From the NCBI GenBank assembly GCA_034509735.1, contig JACGWO010000012.1, positions 11,761,983 through 11,825,982 of the forward strand: a stretch of DNA of 64,000 nucleotides. The letters run 5' to 3'. Position 1 is the first letter of the stretch. The number at the start of each line of letters is the position of its first letter. This DNA comes from Sesamum alatum (taxonomy: Eukaryota; Streptophyta; Magnoliopsida; Lamiales; Pedaliaceae). Shown here piece after piece: positions 22,751-32,387 of the stretch. A model generated the notes under the pieces. That model made no database searches, was not told the origin of the DNA, and saw only the letters and a program-made list of their open reading frames with translations. The translations under genes and the position numbers were made by a program.

Positions 22751-22948
22751 CGTTTTCTCGTTTTTCAGATTAATTCCCATCCCGATTCCCAAGAAAAACA
22801 GAAAATACCAACATTCAGCAATTCACACGAATTAAAAGCAATAAAATAACATGCTTCAAGAATCAAGAAATTCAAGATTTAATTACAACATGCTATTTCA
22901 CGTTTCATGCTTAAAACGCACATAAACCCTAGGCCTATACACCGAACC

Positions 22949-22962
22949 GGGCTCTGATACCA
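22949..22962 (-). other. Primer binding site of element C
   Basis: On the minus strand TGGTATCAGAGCCC lies one base from the 5' LTR end (22964). It matches the initiator tRNA-Met 3' end. Confidence 0.93.
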
Positions 22963-22963
22963 C

Positions 22964-24961
22964 TGAAAGATTATGTGGATCGTCCCGGGAAAAGCGCGAA
23001 TGCGGAAGCGCGGTATAATTAAAAATTAAAACGGAATTTAAACATGCTTTTAAATTAAAAAACACGTTTCAAAGGGTGTGCCTTTGAAATTTTCCCGGGC
23101 ATTCGGTGTATCTCATGAACGTATAACATAAAATAAATCATGGAGGCCATAGGGTTGAAAATTAAAGAGGGACGAAAAATTTAAAACGAGACCTACCCGT
23201 TGTCGTTTTCGTCTTCAACGGCTACACGCGTTGTTCCCCGTTTTTGCACCAAGATCCCGTCTTTGAGACCCTCTAATTCGTGACACACGATCCACCCACG
23301 TATCTTGCACGTCGTGCTAGCAACGAACAAGTGTATAATTTTGGAGTGGATGAATCAATAACACATTATCAATTAATGGTATTGATTCATCAAGATTCTA
23401 ATGTTCCAAGAACAAAAGAATCAAGAAAAACTATTTTCTTGAGAGAGAGAGAGAGGGCGGACGAGAGAGATGGGAGAGAGAGAGAAACCGTGTGTGTGTG
23501 TTGTGTGTGTGTGTTGGAGTTTCATCATCATGTAAATTGTAGGATGCTAGGGGTTTATATAGAAGAGGAGTTTAATCCTCTTTAAACTCCTCTTTAAGAA
23601 CTCTAATTTGATTAGGATTTTGACCTAGTCAAAGTCCTAGTCAAACTAGTGTTTTGACCTAGTCAAAACGATCCTAGCCATCCATCTCTCCCATTAATCT
23701 CAACCGTTGATTTAATTTAATTTAATGGAAATATTTAAAACCTATTTAAATATTTCCAAGAGGCTAAAATAAATATAAATATTATTTAAGCCCATTTAAA
23801 TAAATCCCTTTGATAAATCCAATTTATCAATTTAATTCCTTCTATCAAATAGAAAGAATTATTTCTCCAAGAAAAATAAAGGTCCCGATTAAATCTAATT
23901 TAATCATTCCTTCACTCCAATATTTAATTCCAAATTAAATATTTAATTGTGTGTGGATAGTGTGTGACTCTTTAGGTTCACCATTCAGCTAGACTTGGTC
24001 GGATTCCTAGAATCCGTCCGTTACCATGGGTGGCCATCTAGCAACGGTCCATGGCACTAGAGACTAGGTGAAATATTCAGGGATGAACATTTAGGCTCTA
24101 ACAGTACGCTTGTCCTCTGTCTTCGGTCTCATCACTTAGTGTCTAGGGCACGGATAACGCAGGTACCCATCTTGGACCTAAGTGTCGGTCTGTCCTCACT
24201 AAACGCCGCAAGGGAAACCTTCCCTTCTGTTCAGTCACTGTGGCCACAGTTTTAGGGACAAGACCTAGAGCATACATGAGACTCAACTGTCAAAACCTAT
24301 TGACAGGAGACAGATCCTTTCTTGGAAACTACTGTCACTTTGCACACCAGGACTGCACTAGACATGGCTTATGACTACCAAAGAGAATTCTGGCAATCTC
24401 TCACCATACCTAAGATACAGCCCTGATGTACAGGTAAACTCAGCAATTCCTCAAGTCAAAGGACTTGACCTGTACCGTTGGAACCGGGAATACTCGTCAT
24501 ACCTTGCAGACCATACTCAAGGTCCTCCGTAAGACGGTTCCCACGAGTCACCTCAGTCAGCTGCATCCTAGCAGGCTAACCCACTAACACTGCTTAGACG
24601 ATCCTCGTCACCCGTCGATGAAACACGACAGCAGATGCTTAGTGCAAGTCTCAAATGGAATCCCGGTACCCATTTTCGGGATTCCTTGACTTGGAGATTT
24701 CCGGACTGATTCGGGAAGACTGATTTCATGGACCTACCTCCAAGCGTAGTCCCAGTCCCCGAAATCGAATCTCAGTCCGTGGGCTCTGTTTGCGTAGTGA
24801 AACAGATATGGAAAAATAGGTGCAAGTGAACACAAACAAAGTAATGCCAAATGAAAATTCACTTCTTTATTCATTAATGATTTATCAAAACACCTATAAT
24901 TGTCTAGACATAGGTTACATATACCCGCCAAAATTGGCTTACATGGTCACCTATTCTAACA
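22964..24961 (-). repeat. 5' LTR of element C (1998 bp)
   Basis: On the plus strand it starts TGAAAGATTATGTGG and ends ACCTATTCTAACA. It carries TATATAAA (minus strand, 23554-23561), a W-box cluster (23620-23666), a GA-rich tract and a GT tract (23450-23515). Confidence 0.95.
23554..23666 (-). promoter_or_regulatory. LTR core promoter of element C: TATA plus five W-box cores
   Basis: The TATA box is at 23554-23561. W-box cores on either strand lie at 23620, 23627, 23639, 23654 and 23661. A sixth site present in B has become TTGATT here. Confidence 0.65.
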
Positions 24962-26719
24962 GGAATCAGTCTTCCCGAATCAGTCCGGAAATCTTCAAGT
25001 CAAGGAATCCCGAAAATGGGTACCGGGATTCCATTTGAGACTTGCACTAAGCACCTGCTGTCGTGTTTCATCGACGGGTGACGAGGGTCGTCTAAGCAGT
25101 GTTAGTGGGTTAGCATGCGAGGACGCAGCTGACTGAGGTGACTCGCGGGAACCATCTTACGGAGGACCTTGAGTATGGTCAGCAAGGTATGACGTGTATT
25201 CCCGGTTCCAACGGTACAGGTCAAGTCCTTTGACTTGAGGAATTGCTGAGTTTACCTGTACATCAGGGCTGTATCTTAGATATGGTGAGAGATTGCCAGA
25301 ATTCTCTTTGGTAGTCATAAGCCATGTCTAGTGCAGTTCTGGTGTGCAAAGTGACAGTAGTTTCCAAGAAAGGATCTGTCTCCTGTCAATAGGTTTTGGC
25401 AGTTGAGTCTCATGTATACTCTAGGTCTTGTCCCTAAAACTGTGGCCACAGTGACTGAACAGAAGGGAAGGATTCCCTTGCGGCGTTTAGTGAGGACAGA
25501 CCGACACTTAGGTCCAAAATGGGTACCTGCATTTTCCGTGCCCTAGACCCTAAGTGATGAGACCGAAGACAGAAGGACAAGTGTACTATTAGAGCCTAAA
25601 TGTTCATCCCTGAATATTTCACCTCGTCTCTAGTGCCATGGACCGTTGCTAGATGGCCACCCATGGTAACGGAAGGATTCTAGGAATCCGACCAAGTCTA
25701 GCTGAAAGGTGAACCTAAAGAGTCACACACTATCCACACACATTTAGATATTTAATTAAGTATTAAATATTGGAGTGAAGGAATGATTAAATTGGATTTA
25801 ATCGGGTCCTTTATTTTTCTTGGAGAAATAATTCCTTCTATTAGATATAAGGAATTAAATTGATAAATTAGATTTATCAAAGGGATTTATTTAATGGGCT
25901 TAAATAATATTTATATTTATTTTAGCCTCTTGGAAATATTTAAATAGGTTTTAAATATTCCATTAAATTAAATTAAATCAACGGTTGAGATCAATGGGAG
26001 AGATGGATGGCTAGGATTGTTTTGACTAGGTCAAAACACTACTTTGACTAGGACTTTGACTAGGTCAAAATCCTAGTCAAATTAGAGTTCTTAAAAGAAG
26101 GAGTTTAAAGAGGATTAAACTCCTCCTCTATATATAAACCCCTAGCATCCTACAAGTTGAAGGATGATGAAATTCCAACACACACAACACACACACACAC
26201 TCGGCTCTCTCTCCCTCCATCTCGTCCGCCCTCTCTCTCTCTCACACTCCAAGAAATTATTTTCTTTGTTCTCTTGTTCTTGGAGCATTAGAACTTGATG
26301 AATCAATACCGTTAATTCATAACGTGTTGTTGATTCATCCACTCCAACATATTAACTTGTTCGTTGCTAGCACGACGTGCAAGATACGTGGGTGGATCGT
26401 GTGTCACGATTTGGAGGGTCTCAAGAACGAGATCTTGGTGCAAAACGGGGAACAACGCGTGTAGCCGTTGAAGACGAAAACGACAACGGGTAGGTCTCGT
26501 TTATTATTTTCGTCCTCTTTTATTTTCCAACCCTATGGCCTCCATGATTTATTTTATGTTATTCGTTCATGAGATACACCGAACGCCCGGGAAATTTCAA
26601 AGGCACACCCTTTGAAACGTGTTTTAATTTAAAAGCATGTTTAAATTCCGCATTTATTTTTTAATTATACCGCGCTTCCGCATTCGTGCTTTTCCCGGGA
26701 CGATCCACAATTCCTTTCA
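24962..26719 (+). repeat. 3' LTR of element B, second part
   Basis: It begins with the second copy of ggaat (24962-24966), then continues the B LTR from cagtcttcccg to the end CAATTCCTTTCA. It is followed by cgcgc, the B target duplication. W-boxes and TATA (near 26130) are present as in the 5' LTR. Confidence 0.93.
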
Positions 26720-26835
26720 CGCGCCTGCGCGCAGCCTTCCTGGCTGCGCGCTGCCCCCGCGCGGCCGGCTGGGCGGGCGCGCGCAGGCCTCCCTTGCCTG
26801 CGTGCGTCTGCCCTGCGGGCAGCGTGTGGCTGCGT
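26720..26835 (-). repeat. GC-rich hairpin array of the A leader, right part
   Basis: This is the continuation of 5265-5740 after element B. It starts with the duplicated cgcgc and ends near 26835, where the leader becomes AT-rich again before the PBS. Confidence 0.8.
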
Positions 26836-27037
26836 CGTTTCTCGTTTTTCCGTTCAATTTTCCTCCCCGTTTCCCAAGAAAAAATAGAAAATCACCAACA
26901 TTCATAAATTCACACGAATCAAAAGCAATAAAATTGACATGCTTAAAATCAAGAACAATCAAGATTTAATAAAAAACATGCCAATTTCACGTTTCATGCT
27001 TATAACGCACATAAACCCTAGGCCTATACACCGAACC

Positions 27038-27051
27038 GGGCTCTGATACCA
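27038..27051 (-). other. Primer binding site of element A
   Basis: On the minus strand TGGTATCAGAGCCC is separated by one base from the LTR at 27053. Confidence 0.93.
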
Positions 27052-27052
27052 C

Positions 27053-29067
27053 TGAAAGAAAATCCGGTGGATCGTCCCGGGAATTGCGCGAATGCGGAAG
27101 CGCGGTAAAAATTAAACATATTAAATTTTACAAAATAAAAGGCATGCTTTTAATTTAAAGAACACGCTCAAGGGGTGTGCCCTTGAGGTTCCCGGGCGTT
27201 CGGTGTATCTCATGATCATAAAACAATTAAATAAATCATGGAGGCCATAGAGTTAAAAAATAAAGAGAGACGAAAATCTTAAACGAGACCTACCCGTTGT
27301 CGTTTTCGTCTTCAACTGCTACTCGCGTTGTTCCCCGTTTTGCACCAAGACCTCGTTCTTGAGATCCTCCAAATCGTGACACACGATCCACCCACGTATC
27401 TTGCACGTCGTGCTAGCAACGAATAAGTATTATTTTTGGAGTGGACGAAGCAATAACTCGTTATCAATTAACGGTATTGGTTCGTCTAAGTTCTTAATGT
27501 TCCAAGAACAAAAAGAACTAAGGAAAAAGTATTTTCTTGCTAGAGAAAGAGAGAGGGGCGGACGAGAGGTAGGAGAGGGAGAGTGTGTGTTGTGTGTGTT
27601 TTTCAAGAATCATCAATCTCTTAAATGTTGGAAGCTAGGGGTTTATATAGAGGAAGAGTTTAATCCTCTTTAAACTCAAACTCTAAGTAACCTAATTTGA
27701 CTAGGATTTTGACCTAGTCAAAGTCCTAGTCAAACTAGTGTTTGACCTAGTCAAACGAATCCTAGCCTTCCATCTCCCCTTTCCATCTCAACCGTTGATT
27801 TTAATTTAATGGAATATTTAAATCCTATTAAATATTCCAAAAGGCTAAAAGAATAAATATAATATAATAAATAAATATTATAATTTATTCCAAGCCCATT
27901 AAATCAACCCTTTTTAATAAATCCTATTTATTAATTTAATTCCCTTTATCAAATAGAAGGAATTAATTCCTCCAAGAAAATATAGGACCCGATTAAATCT
28001 AATTTAATCATTCCTTTACTCCAATATTTAATTCTAAATTAAATACTAAGTGTGTGTGTGGATAGTGTGTGACTCTTTAGGTTCACCATTCAGCTAGACT
28101 TGGTCGGATTCCTAGAATCCGTCCGTTACCATGGGTGGCCATCTAGCAACGGTCCATGGCACTAGAGACTAGGTGAAATTTTCGGGGATGAACATTTAGG
28201 CTCTAACAGTACACTTGTCCTTCTGTCTTCGGTCTCATCACTTAGGGTCTAGGGCACGGAAAATGCAGGTACCCATTTTGGACCTAAGTGTCGGTCTGTC
28301 CTCACCAAACACCGCAAGGGAAACCTTTTCCCTTCTGTTCAGTCACTGTGACCACAGATTTCAGGGACAAGACACAGAGCATATATGAGACTCAACTGTC
28401 AACACCTTTTGACAGGAGACAGATCCTTTCTTGGAAACTACTGTCACTTTGTACACCCGAGCTGCACTAGACATGGCTTATGACTACTCAAGAGTATTTT
28501 GGCAATCTCTCACCATATCTAAGATACAGACCTGATGTACAGGTAAACTCAGCAGTTCCTCAAGTCAAAGGACTTGGCCTGTACCGTTGGAACCGGGAAT
28601 ACACGTCATACCTTGCTGACCATACTCAAGGCCCTCCGTAAGACGGTTCCCGTGAGTCACCTCAGTCAGCTGCTTCCTAGCACGCTAACCCACTAACACT
28701 GCTTAGACGACCTTCGTCACCCATCGATGAAATACGACAGCAGATGCTTAGTGCAAGTCTCAAAGGGAATCCCGGTACCCATTTTCGGGATTCCTTGACT
28801 TGGAGATTTCCGGACTGATTCGGTGAGACTGATTTCATGGACCTACCTCCAAGCGTAGTCCCAGTCCCCGAAAACGTTACTCAGTCCGTGGGCTTTGTTT
28901 GCGTAGTGAACAGAAATGTAAATGCAGATAAGTGAACGTAAACAAAGTATTGCCATATGAATTTTCACTTCTTTATTCATAAATATTTTATCAAATACCA
29001 AAGAATTGTCTAGACATAGGTTACATATTCCTGCCAAAATTGGCTTACATGGTCACCTATTCTAACA
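27053..29067 (-). repeat. 5' LTR of element A (2015 bp)
   Basis: On the plus strand it starts TGAAAGAAAATCCGG and ends ACCTATTCTAACA. It is clearly diverged from the LTRs of B and C by many substitutions. It still keeps the TATA box (27642-27649) and six W-box cores (27697-27754). The flank at 29068 is element D gag. Confidence 0.93.
27642..27754 (-). promoter_or_regulatory. LTR core promoter of element A: TATA plus six W-box cores
   Basis: TATATAAA lies at 27642-27649 on the minus strand. W-box cores lie at 27697, 27709, 27716, 27728, 27742 and 27749. The cluster is kept although the rest of this LTR has diverged. Confidence 0.65.
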
Positions 29068-29755
29068 ACTGGTTGGGGAGGCTTCGACCTCTAAGGCGAA
29101 AGGCAAGAGGGCCGGACGCTGGAAGAGGAAGAAGGGAAAGGAAAAAGCCGCTGCTAGTGCTCAGAGCGCTCCTGTTGCCCCAGTGGGGATGGGCAAAGGA
29201 AAGGGAAAGGTTGGACCGCAGCAATCGAGGGCAAATGATGTTTGCATGCATTGCCATGAAAGAGGGCATTGGAAGAGGGACTGCCCCAAGCTCCTCTCCA
29301 ATCAAGGTATATTTGTTATTGAGGTTAACATGATTACTAATTCTGCTTCTTGGGTATTGGATACCGGTTGTGGAGCTCACATCTGCAATGATTTGCAGGT
29401 GCTGGAAAGAAGCAGAAAGCTAAGTAGGGACGAGGTCGTGCTGAGGCTTGGTGATGGCAAGGCTATTGCTGCTGAAGCTGTAGGTCTAGTCCACTTAGTT
29501 GTTAGTGATCAAGTTAGGATAGAATTAAAAGATTGCTATTATGTACCTAGCATGATCAAGAATATCATTTCAATACCGTTGTTGGACAATGCTGGTTTTG
29601 ATTTCATGATCAATAAAAATTATTTTTATTTGATGAAGAATGGTTCTTCACATCTGCTAGGTAAACTTCATAATGGTGTTTATATTCTTCAACAGCGTGA
29701 TTTGATCATGACTGCTCAAAACAAACGGAAAATGGATAATCAAGAAAATGCATAG
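29068..29755 (+). pseudogene. Element D gag tail, zinc knuckle, protease and start of integrase
   Basis: The gag tail (29068-29182) was cut by the insertion of A. From 29183 a 190-codon open stretch contains the CCHC knuckle at residues 21-34 (C21, C24, H29, C34) and the protease DTG at residues 60-62. It then runs through YYVPSMIKNIISI to the pre-integrase region. It ends at a stop codon (29753-29755) in the place where B has an Arg codon before LWHAR. That change is a substitution, so it is a genuine nonsense mutation rather than an indel. Confidence 0.87.
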
Positions 29756-30001
29756 ATTTGGCATGCAAGGCTAGGTCACATCTCTCAAGACAGGATTAGG
29801 AGGTTGGTGGACTCAAAGAGTCTAGAAATAGATGATTTGGACCATCTACCGGCCTGCGAGTCTTGTCTAAAAGGAAAAATGACCAAGAAGCCCTTTGTTG
29901 GACAAAGCATGCTTGCCAGTGGTCTGTTGGATTTGATCCATTCAGATGTCTGTGGGCCACTAAATACACAGGCCAGATGAGGGTTTCCTTACTTCATAAC
30001 T
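29756..30001 (+). pseudogene. Element D integrase N-terminal module with a second stop codon
   Basis: After the stop at 29753 the same frame continues with the HHCC module (WHARLGHISQDR, CESCLKGKMTKKPF) and the first catalytic Asp at 29945-29947 (HSDVCGP). A second nonsense codon (TGA, 29978-29980) follows in the Gln-Ala-Arg stretch. The frame then leads without shift into the long open stretch at 30002. Confidence 0.85.
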
Positions 30002-31522
30002 TTGACCAATGACCACTCACGGTATGGTTATGTTTACCTTATGAGGTACAAGTCTGAGGCCTTTGGAAGGTTTAAAGAGTTCAGGCTTGAAGTTGAAAAC
30101 CAAACTGGTCGCAAAATTAAAGCCCTTCGGTCGGACCGAGGTGGTGAGTATTTGAGTGGGGAATTCTTGGATTACCTAAAAGAGAATGGGATTCTCTCTC
30201 AGTGGACTCCTCCCGGAACGCCACAACTGAACGGCGTCTCTGAAAGGAGGAATCGAACCTTGTTGGACATGGTTCGATCCATGATGAGTTTTACTGAACT
30301 GCCCTTATCCTTCTGGGGTTATGCTCTTGAGACGGCAGCCAAGTTATTAAACATGGCGCCTTCTAAGACTGTGGCCCAGACGCCATATCAGATATGGCAT
30401 GGCAAGCCTGCTTCCTACAAGTACTTGAGAGTGTGGGGTAGCACTGCATACGTCAAGAGACTAGTGGGAGACAAACTGGACTCCAGGTCTAGTTTGTGCA
30501 GGTTCGTGGGTTATCCTAAGGAAACTGCGGGGTATTATTTTTATGATCCTTTCGAGCAAAAGGTTTTTGTCTCGAGAAACGCAGTGTTCCTGGAAAAGGG
30601 TTTTCCAACGGATACTCATCGTGAGGAATTGCTCCTTGAGGAATCAAGTGAGGCAATACCTCAAACGGATGCAACGACATCATCTGCACCTGTAGTTCCC
30701 ACTGACGATATTCCTGTCATCCGAAGGTCGACTAGAGTTTCCCATCAACCTGATAGGTATGGGTTTCTGGGTGTGATCGGCCAGTTGGACAATGATCCAA
30801 AGACCTATGGAGAAGCAATGTCAGACATTGATTCGGGAAAATGGATTGAGGCCATGAAATCCGAAATGGACTCTATGAGTTCAAACAAGGTTTGGACCTT
30901 AGTAGATCCACCCAAGGGTGTCAAGCCTGTCGGGTGTAAATGGGTCTACAAACGTAAGCTTGGAGCTGACGGGGAGGTGACTACCTTCAAGGCCAGGCTT
31001 GTGGCAAAAGGTTATACTCAGCGGCCTGGGGTCGATTTTGAGGAAACCTATTCGCCCGTAGCCATGGCTAAGTCCATTCGGATTATGCTTGCCATAGCTG
31101 CATGGTATGACTATGAAATATGGCAGATGGACGTGAAAACGGCCTTCCTTAATGGATTTGTTGAGGAAGAGATCTATATGGATCAGCCGGAGGGTTTCAC
31201 ATCTGTTGGGGAAGAGCAGAAGGTCTGCCATCTCCAAAGGTCCATCTATGGTCTCAAACAAGCTTCCCGAAGTTGGAATATCCGTTTTGATGAAGTCATA
31301 CGGGGTTATGATTTCATCAAGAACGAGTTTGACCCTTGTGTATACAAGAAGGTCAGTGGGAGCTTAGTTGCGTTCCTAGTGCTTTATGTGGACGACATCT
31401 TACTCATTGGGAATGATGCAAAGATGTTAGGTGACACTAAAGCATGGTTGTCCACACAATTCTCTATGAAGGATTTGGGTGATGCTTCCTACATCCTAGG
31501 CATCAAAGATTATCCGGGATAG
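30002..31522 (+). CDS. Element D pol: integrase core plus reverse transcriptase (506-codon open segment)
   Basis: This is the longest open segment in the window. The integrase part has the second catalytic Asp at residue 45 (SDRGGEY) and Glu at 81, a D-35-E spacing. The GYPKETAGYYFYDP C-terminal region is near residue 175. The RT begins near residue 280, with [27 protein letters not shown] and [17 protein letters not shown]. The catalytic YVDD is at residues 462-465. It ends one base out of frame near 31505 (an extra base in ATCAAAGATT). The Met at 30002 is only the first in the open segment; the natural polyprotein starts far upstream in gag. Confidence 0.9.
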   Translation: MTNDHSRYGYVYLMRYKSEAFGRFKEFRLEVENQTGRKIKALRSDRGGEYLSGEFLDYLKENGILSQWTPPGTPQLNGVSERRNRTLLDMVRSMMSFTELPLSFWGYALETAAKLLNMAPSKTVAQTPYQIWHGKPASYKYLRVWGSTAYVKRLVGDKLDSRSSLCRFVGYPKETAGYYFYDPFEQKVFVSRNAVFLEKGFPTDTHREELLLEESSEAIPQTDATTSSAPVVPTDDIPVIRRSTRVSHQPDRYGFLGVIGQLDNDPKTYGEAMSDIDSGKWIEAMKSEMDSMSSNKVWTLVDPPKGVKPVGCKWVYKRKLGADGEVTTFKARLVAKGYTQRPGVDFEETYSPVAMAKSIRIMLAIAAWYDYEIWQMDVKTAFLNGFVEEEIYMDQPEGFTSVGEEQKVCHLQRSIYGLKQASRSWNIRFDEVIRGYDFIKNEFDPCVYKKVSGSLVAFLVLYVDDILLIGNDAKMLGDTKAWLSTQFSMKDLGDASYILGIKDYPG

Positions 31523-31532
31523 ATCTAAAAGG

Positions 31533-32372
31533 ATGTTAGGAATGACCCAAACCTCGTATGTTGAGAAAGTCTTGAAGAGATTCAAGATGGAAAACTCCAA
31601 ACGAGGATTCCTTCCTATGAGGCATGGGGTTAAACTGTCCAAGAAGCAGTCTCCTAAGATTGATGAGGAAGTTAGAAGGATGTTGGACATCCCCTATGCT
31701 TCAGCCGTAGGCAGCATACAGTATGTTGTGCAGTGCACAAGGCCCGATATTACTTTCGCTTTGAGCGTTACAAGCAGATATCAGGCTTGTGCCGGTGAGG
31801 CTCACTGGACTGCAGTCAAGACCATTCTTAAGTACCTGAGAAGGACTAAAGATATGTTCTTGGTTTACGGTGGTGGAGAGTTGATTCTGGAAGGCTACAG
31901 CGATGCTAGCTTCCAGTCTGATGAGGATGATGCCAAGTCTCAATCTGGGTTTGTATTCAAGCTGAATGGTGGTGTGGTGGCTTGGAAAAGTTCCAAGCAG
32001 GATACTACAGCTGATTCCACCACGGAAGCTGAGTACATAGCGGCTTCGGAAGCAGCTAAGGAGGCGGTTTGGATGAAAAACTACATCCAAGAGTTGGGTG
32101 TAGTGCCTAGCATTGCCGAGCCAATAGTTATCTTCTGTGATAACAATGGGGCTATAGCGCAAGCGAAGGAACTGAGATCTCATCACCGATCCAAACACAT
32201 TCTTAGACGCTACCATCTGCTTAGAGAGATGGTGGGAAGAGGTGACGTTCGGATGGACCGAGTCACATCGGCAGAAAATACGGCAGATCCGCTGACCAAG
32301 CCAGTGTCGCAGGTAGCTCATACTCAGCATCTTGGGAAGATGGGTTCGAGGGTCATGAGTGATTGGCTTTAG
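31533..32372 (+). CDS. Element D pol: RT end and RNase H (279-codon open segment)
   Basis: This continues RT in the next frame after the single-base shift at about 31505. The RNase H residues are visible: D124 (YSDAS), E165 (TTEAE), D203 (CDNNGA) and D252 (ADPLTK). The segment ends with the natural pol terminus SDWL and stop at 32370-32372, just before the PPT. All catalytic positions are kept, so only one indel and two stops separate D from an open pol in this window. Confidence 0.9.
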   Translation: MLGMTQTSYVEKVLKRFKMENSKRGFLPMRHGVKLSKKQSPKIDEEVRRMLDIPYASAVGSIQYVVQCTRPDITFALSVTSRYQACAGEAHWTAVKTILKYLRRTKDMFLVYGGGELILEGYSDASFQSDEDDAKSQSGFVFKLNGGVVAWKSSKQDTTADSTTEAEYIAASEAAKEAVWMKNYIQELGVVPSIAEPIVIFCDNNGAIAQAKELRSHHRSKHILRRYHLLREMVGRGDVRMDRVTSAENTADPLTKPVSQVAHTQHLGKMGSRVMSDWL

Positions 32373-32387
32373 GGTCAAGTGGGAGAT
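32373..32387 (+). other. Polypurine tract of element D
   Basis: GGTCAAGTGGGAGAT lies directly after the pol stop and directly before the LTR. Confidence 0.9.

Larger units (their letters stand above)
14447..24961 (-). mobile_element. Complete Ty1-copia element C (10515 bp, minus strand)
   Basis: Both LTRs are complete. PPT, RNase H, RT, integrase, protease, gag, leader with GC-rich array and PBS follow in reverse order. The flanking duplication ggaat is perfect (14442-14446 and 24962-24966) and lies within the B 3' LTR, whose sequence rejoins cleanly. In the first 250 bp the two LTRs differ only by single-base length changes in short runs, which points to a very recent insertion. It is the youngest layer of the nest. 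Confidence 0.96.
5741..26719 (+). mobile_element. Ty1-copia element B (plus strand, full length, split by element C)
   Basis: B occupies 5741-14446 and 24967-26719, about 10.46 kb without the insert. In order it has 5' LTR, PBS for initiator tRNA-Met, GC-rich hairpin array, long leader, gag, protease, integrase, RT, RNase H, polypurine tract and 3' LTR. The duplication cgcgc flanks it at 5736-5740 and 26720-26724. It landed in the GC-rich array of element A. All gag-pol modules are recognisable but are split among several frames. Confidence 0.95.
1..29067 (-). mobile_element. Ty1-copia element A (minus strand, 3' end off-window, split by younger insertions)
   Basis: The element occupies 1-2640, 4584-5740 and 26720-29067. 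Read on the minus strand the order is 5' LTR (27053-29067), PBS (27038-27051), a long leader, gag (start at 1783), protease and integrase; RT, RNase H and the 3' LTR lie beyond base 1. The leader is interrupted by a solo LTR (2641-4583) and by the whole of element B (5741-26719). A entered the gag gene of element D, whose sequence resumes at 29068. The first five flanking bases (actgg) are the expected target duplication, but the partner copy is off-window. The long LTR, long leader and DTG protease resemble the BARE-1/Angela/TAR-type plant copia group; that lineage call is an inference. Confidence 0.9.

Noticed and set aside
29040..29333. Open frame crossing the A LTR / D gag boundary as a fusion gene
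   Set aside because: It starts in the LTR tip of A and runs into a non-coding frame of D gag. The boundary is a transposon junction and there is no sign of a conserved product.
31701..32378. 225-codon minus-strand open frame opposite RNase H of element D
   Set aside because: It is the antisense shadow of the well-supported plus-strand pol segment.
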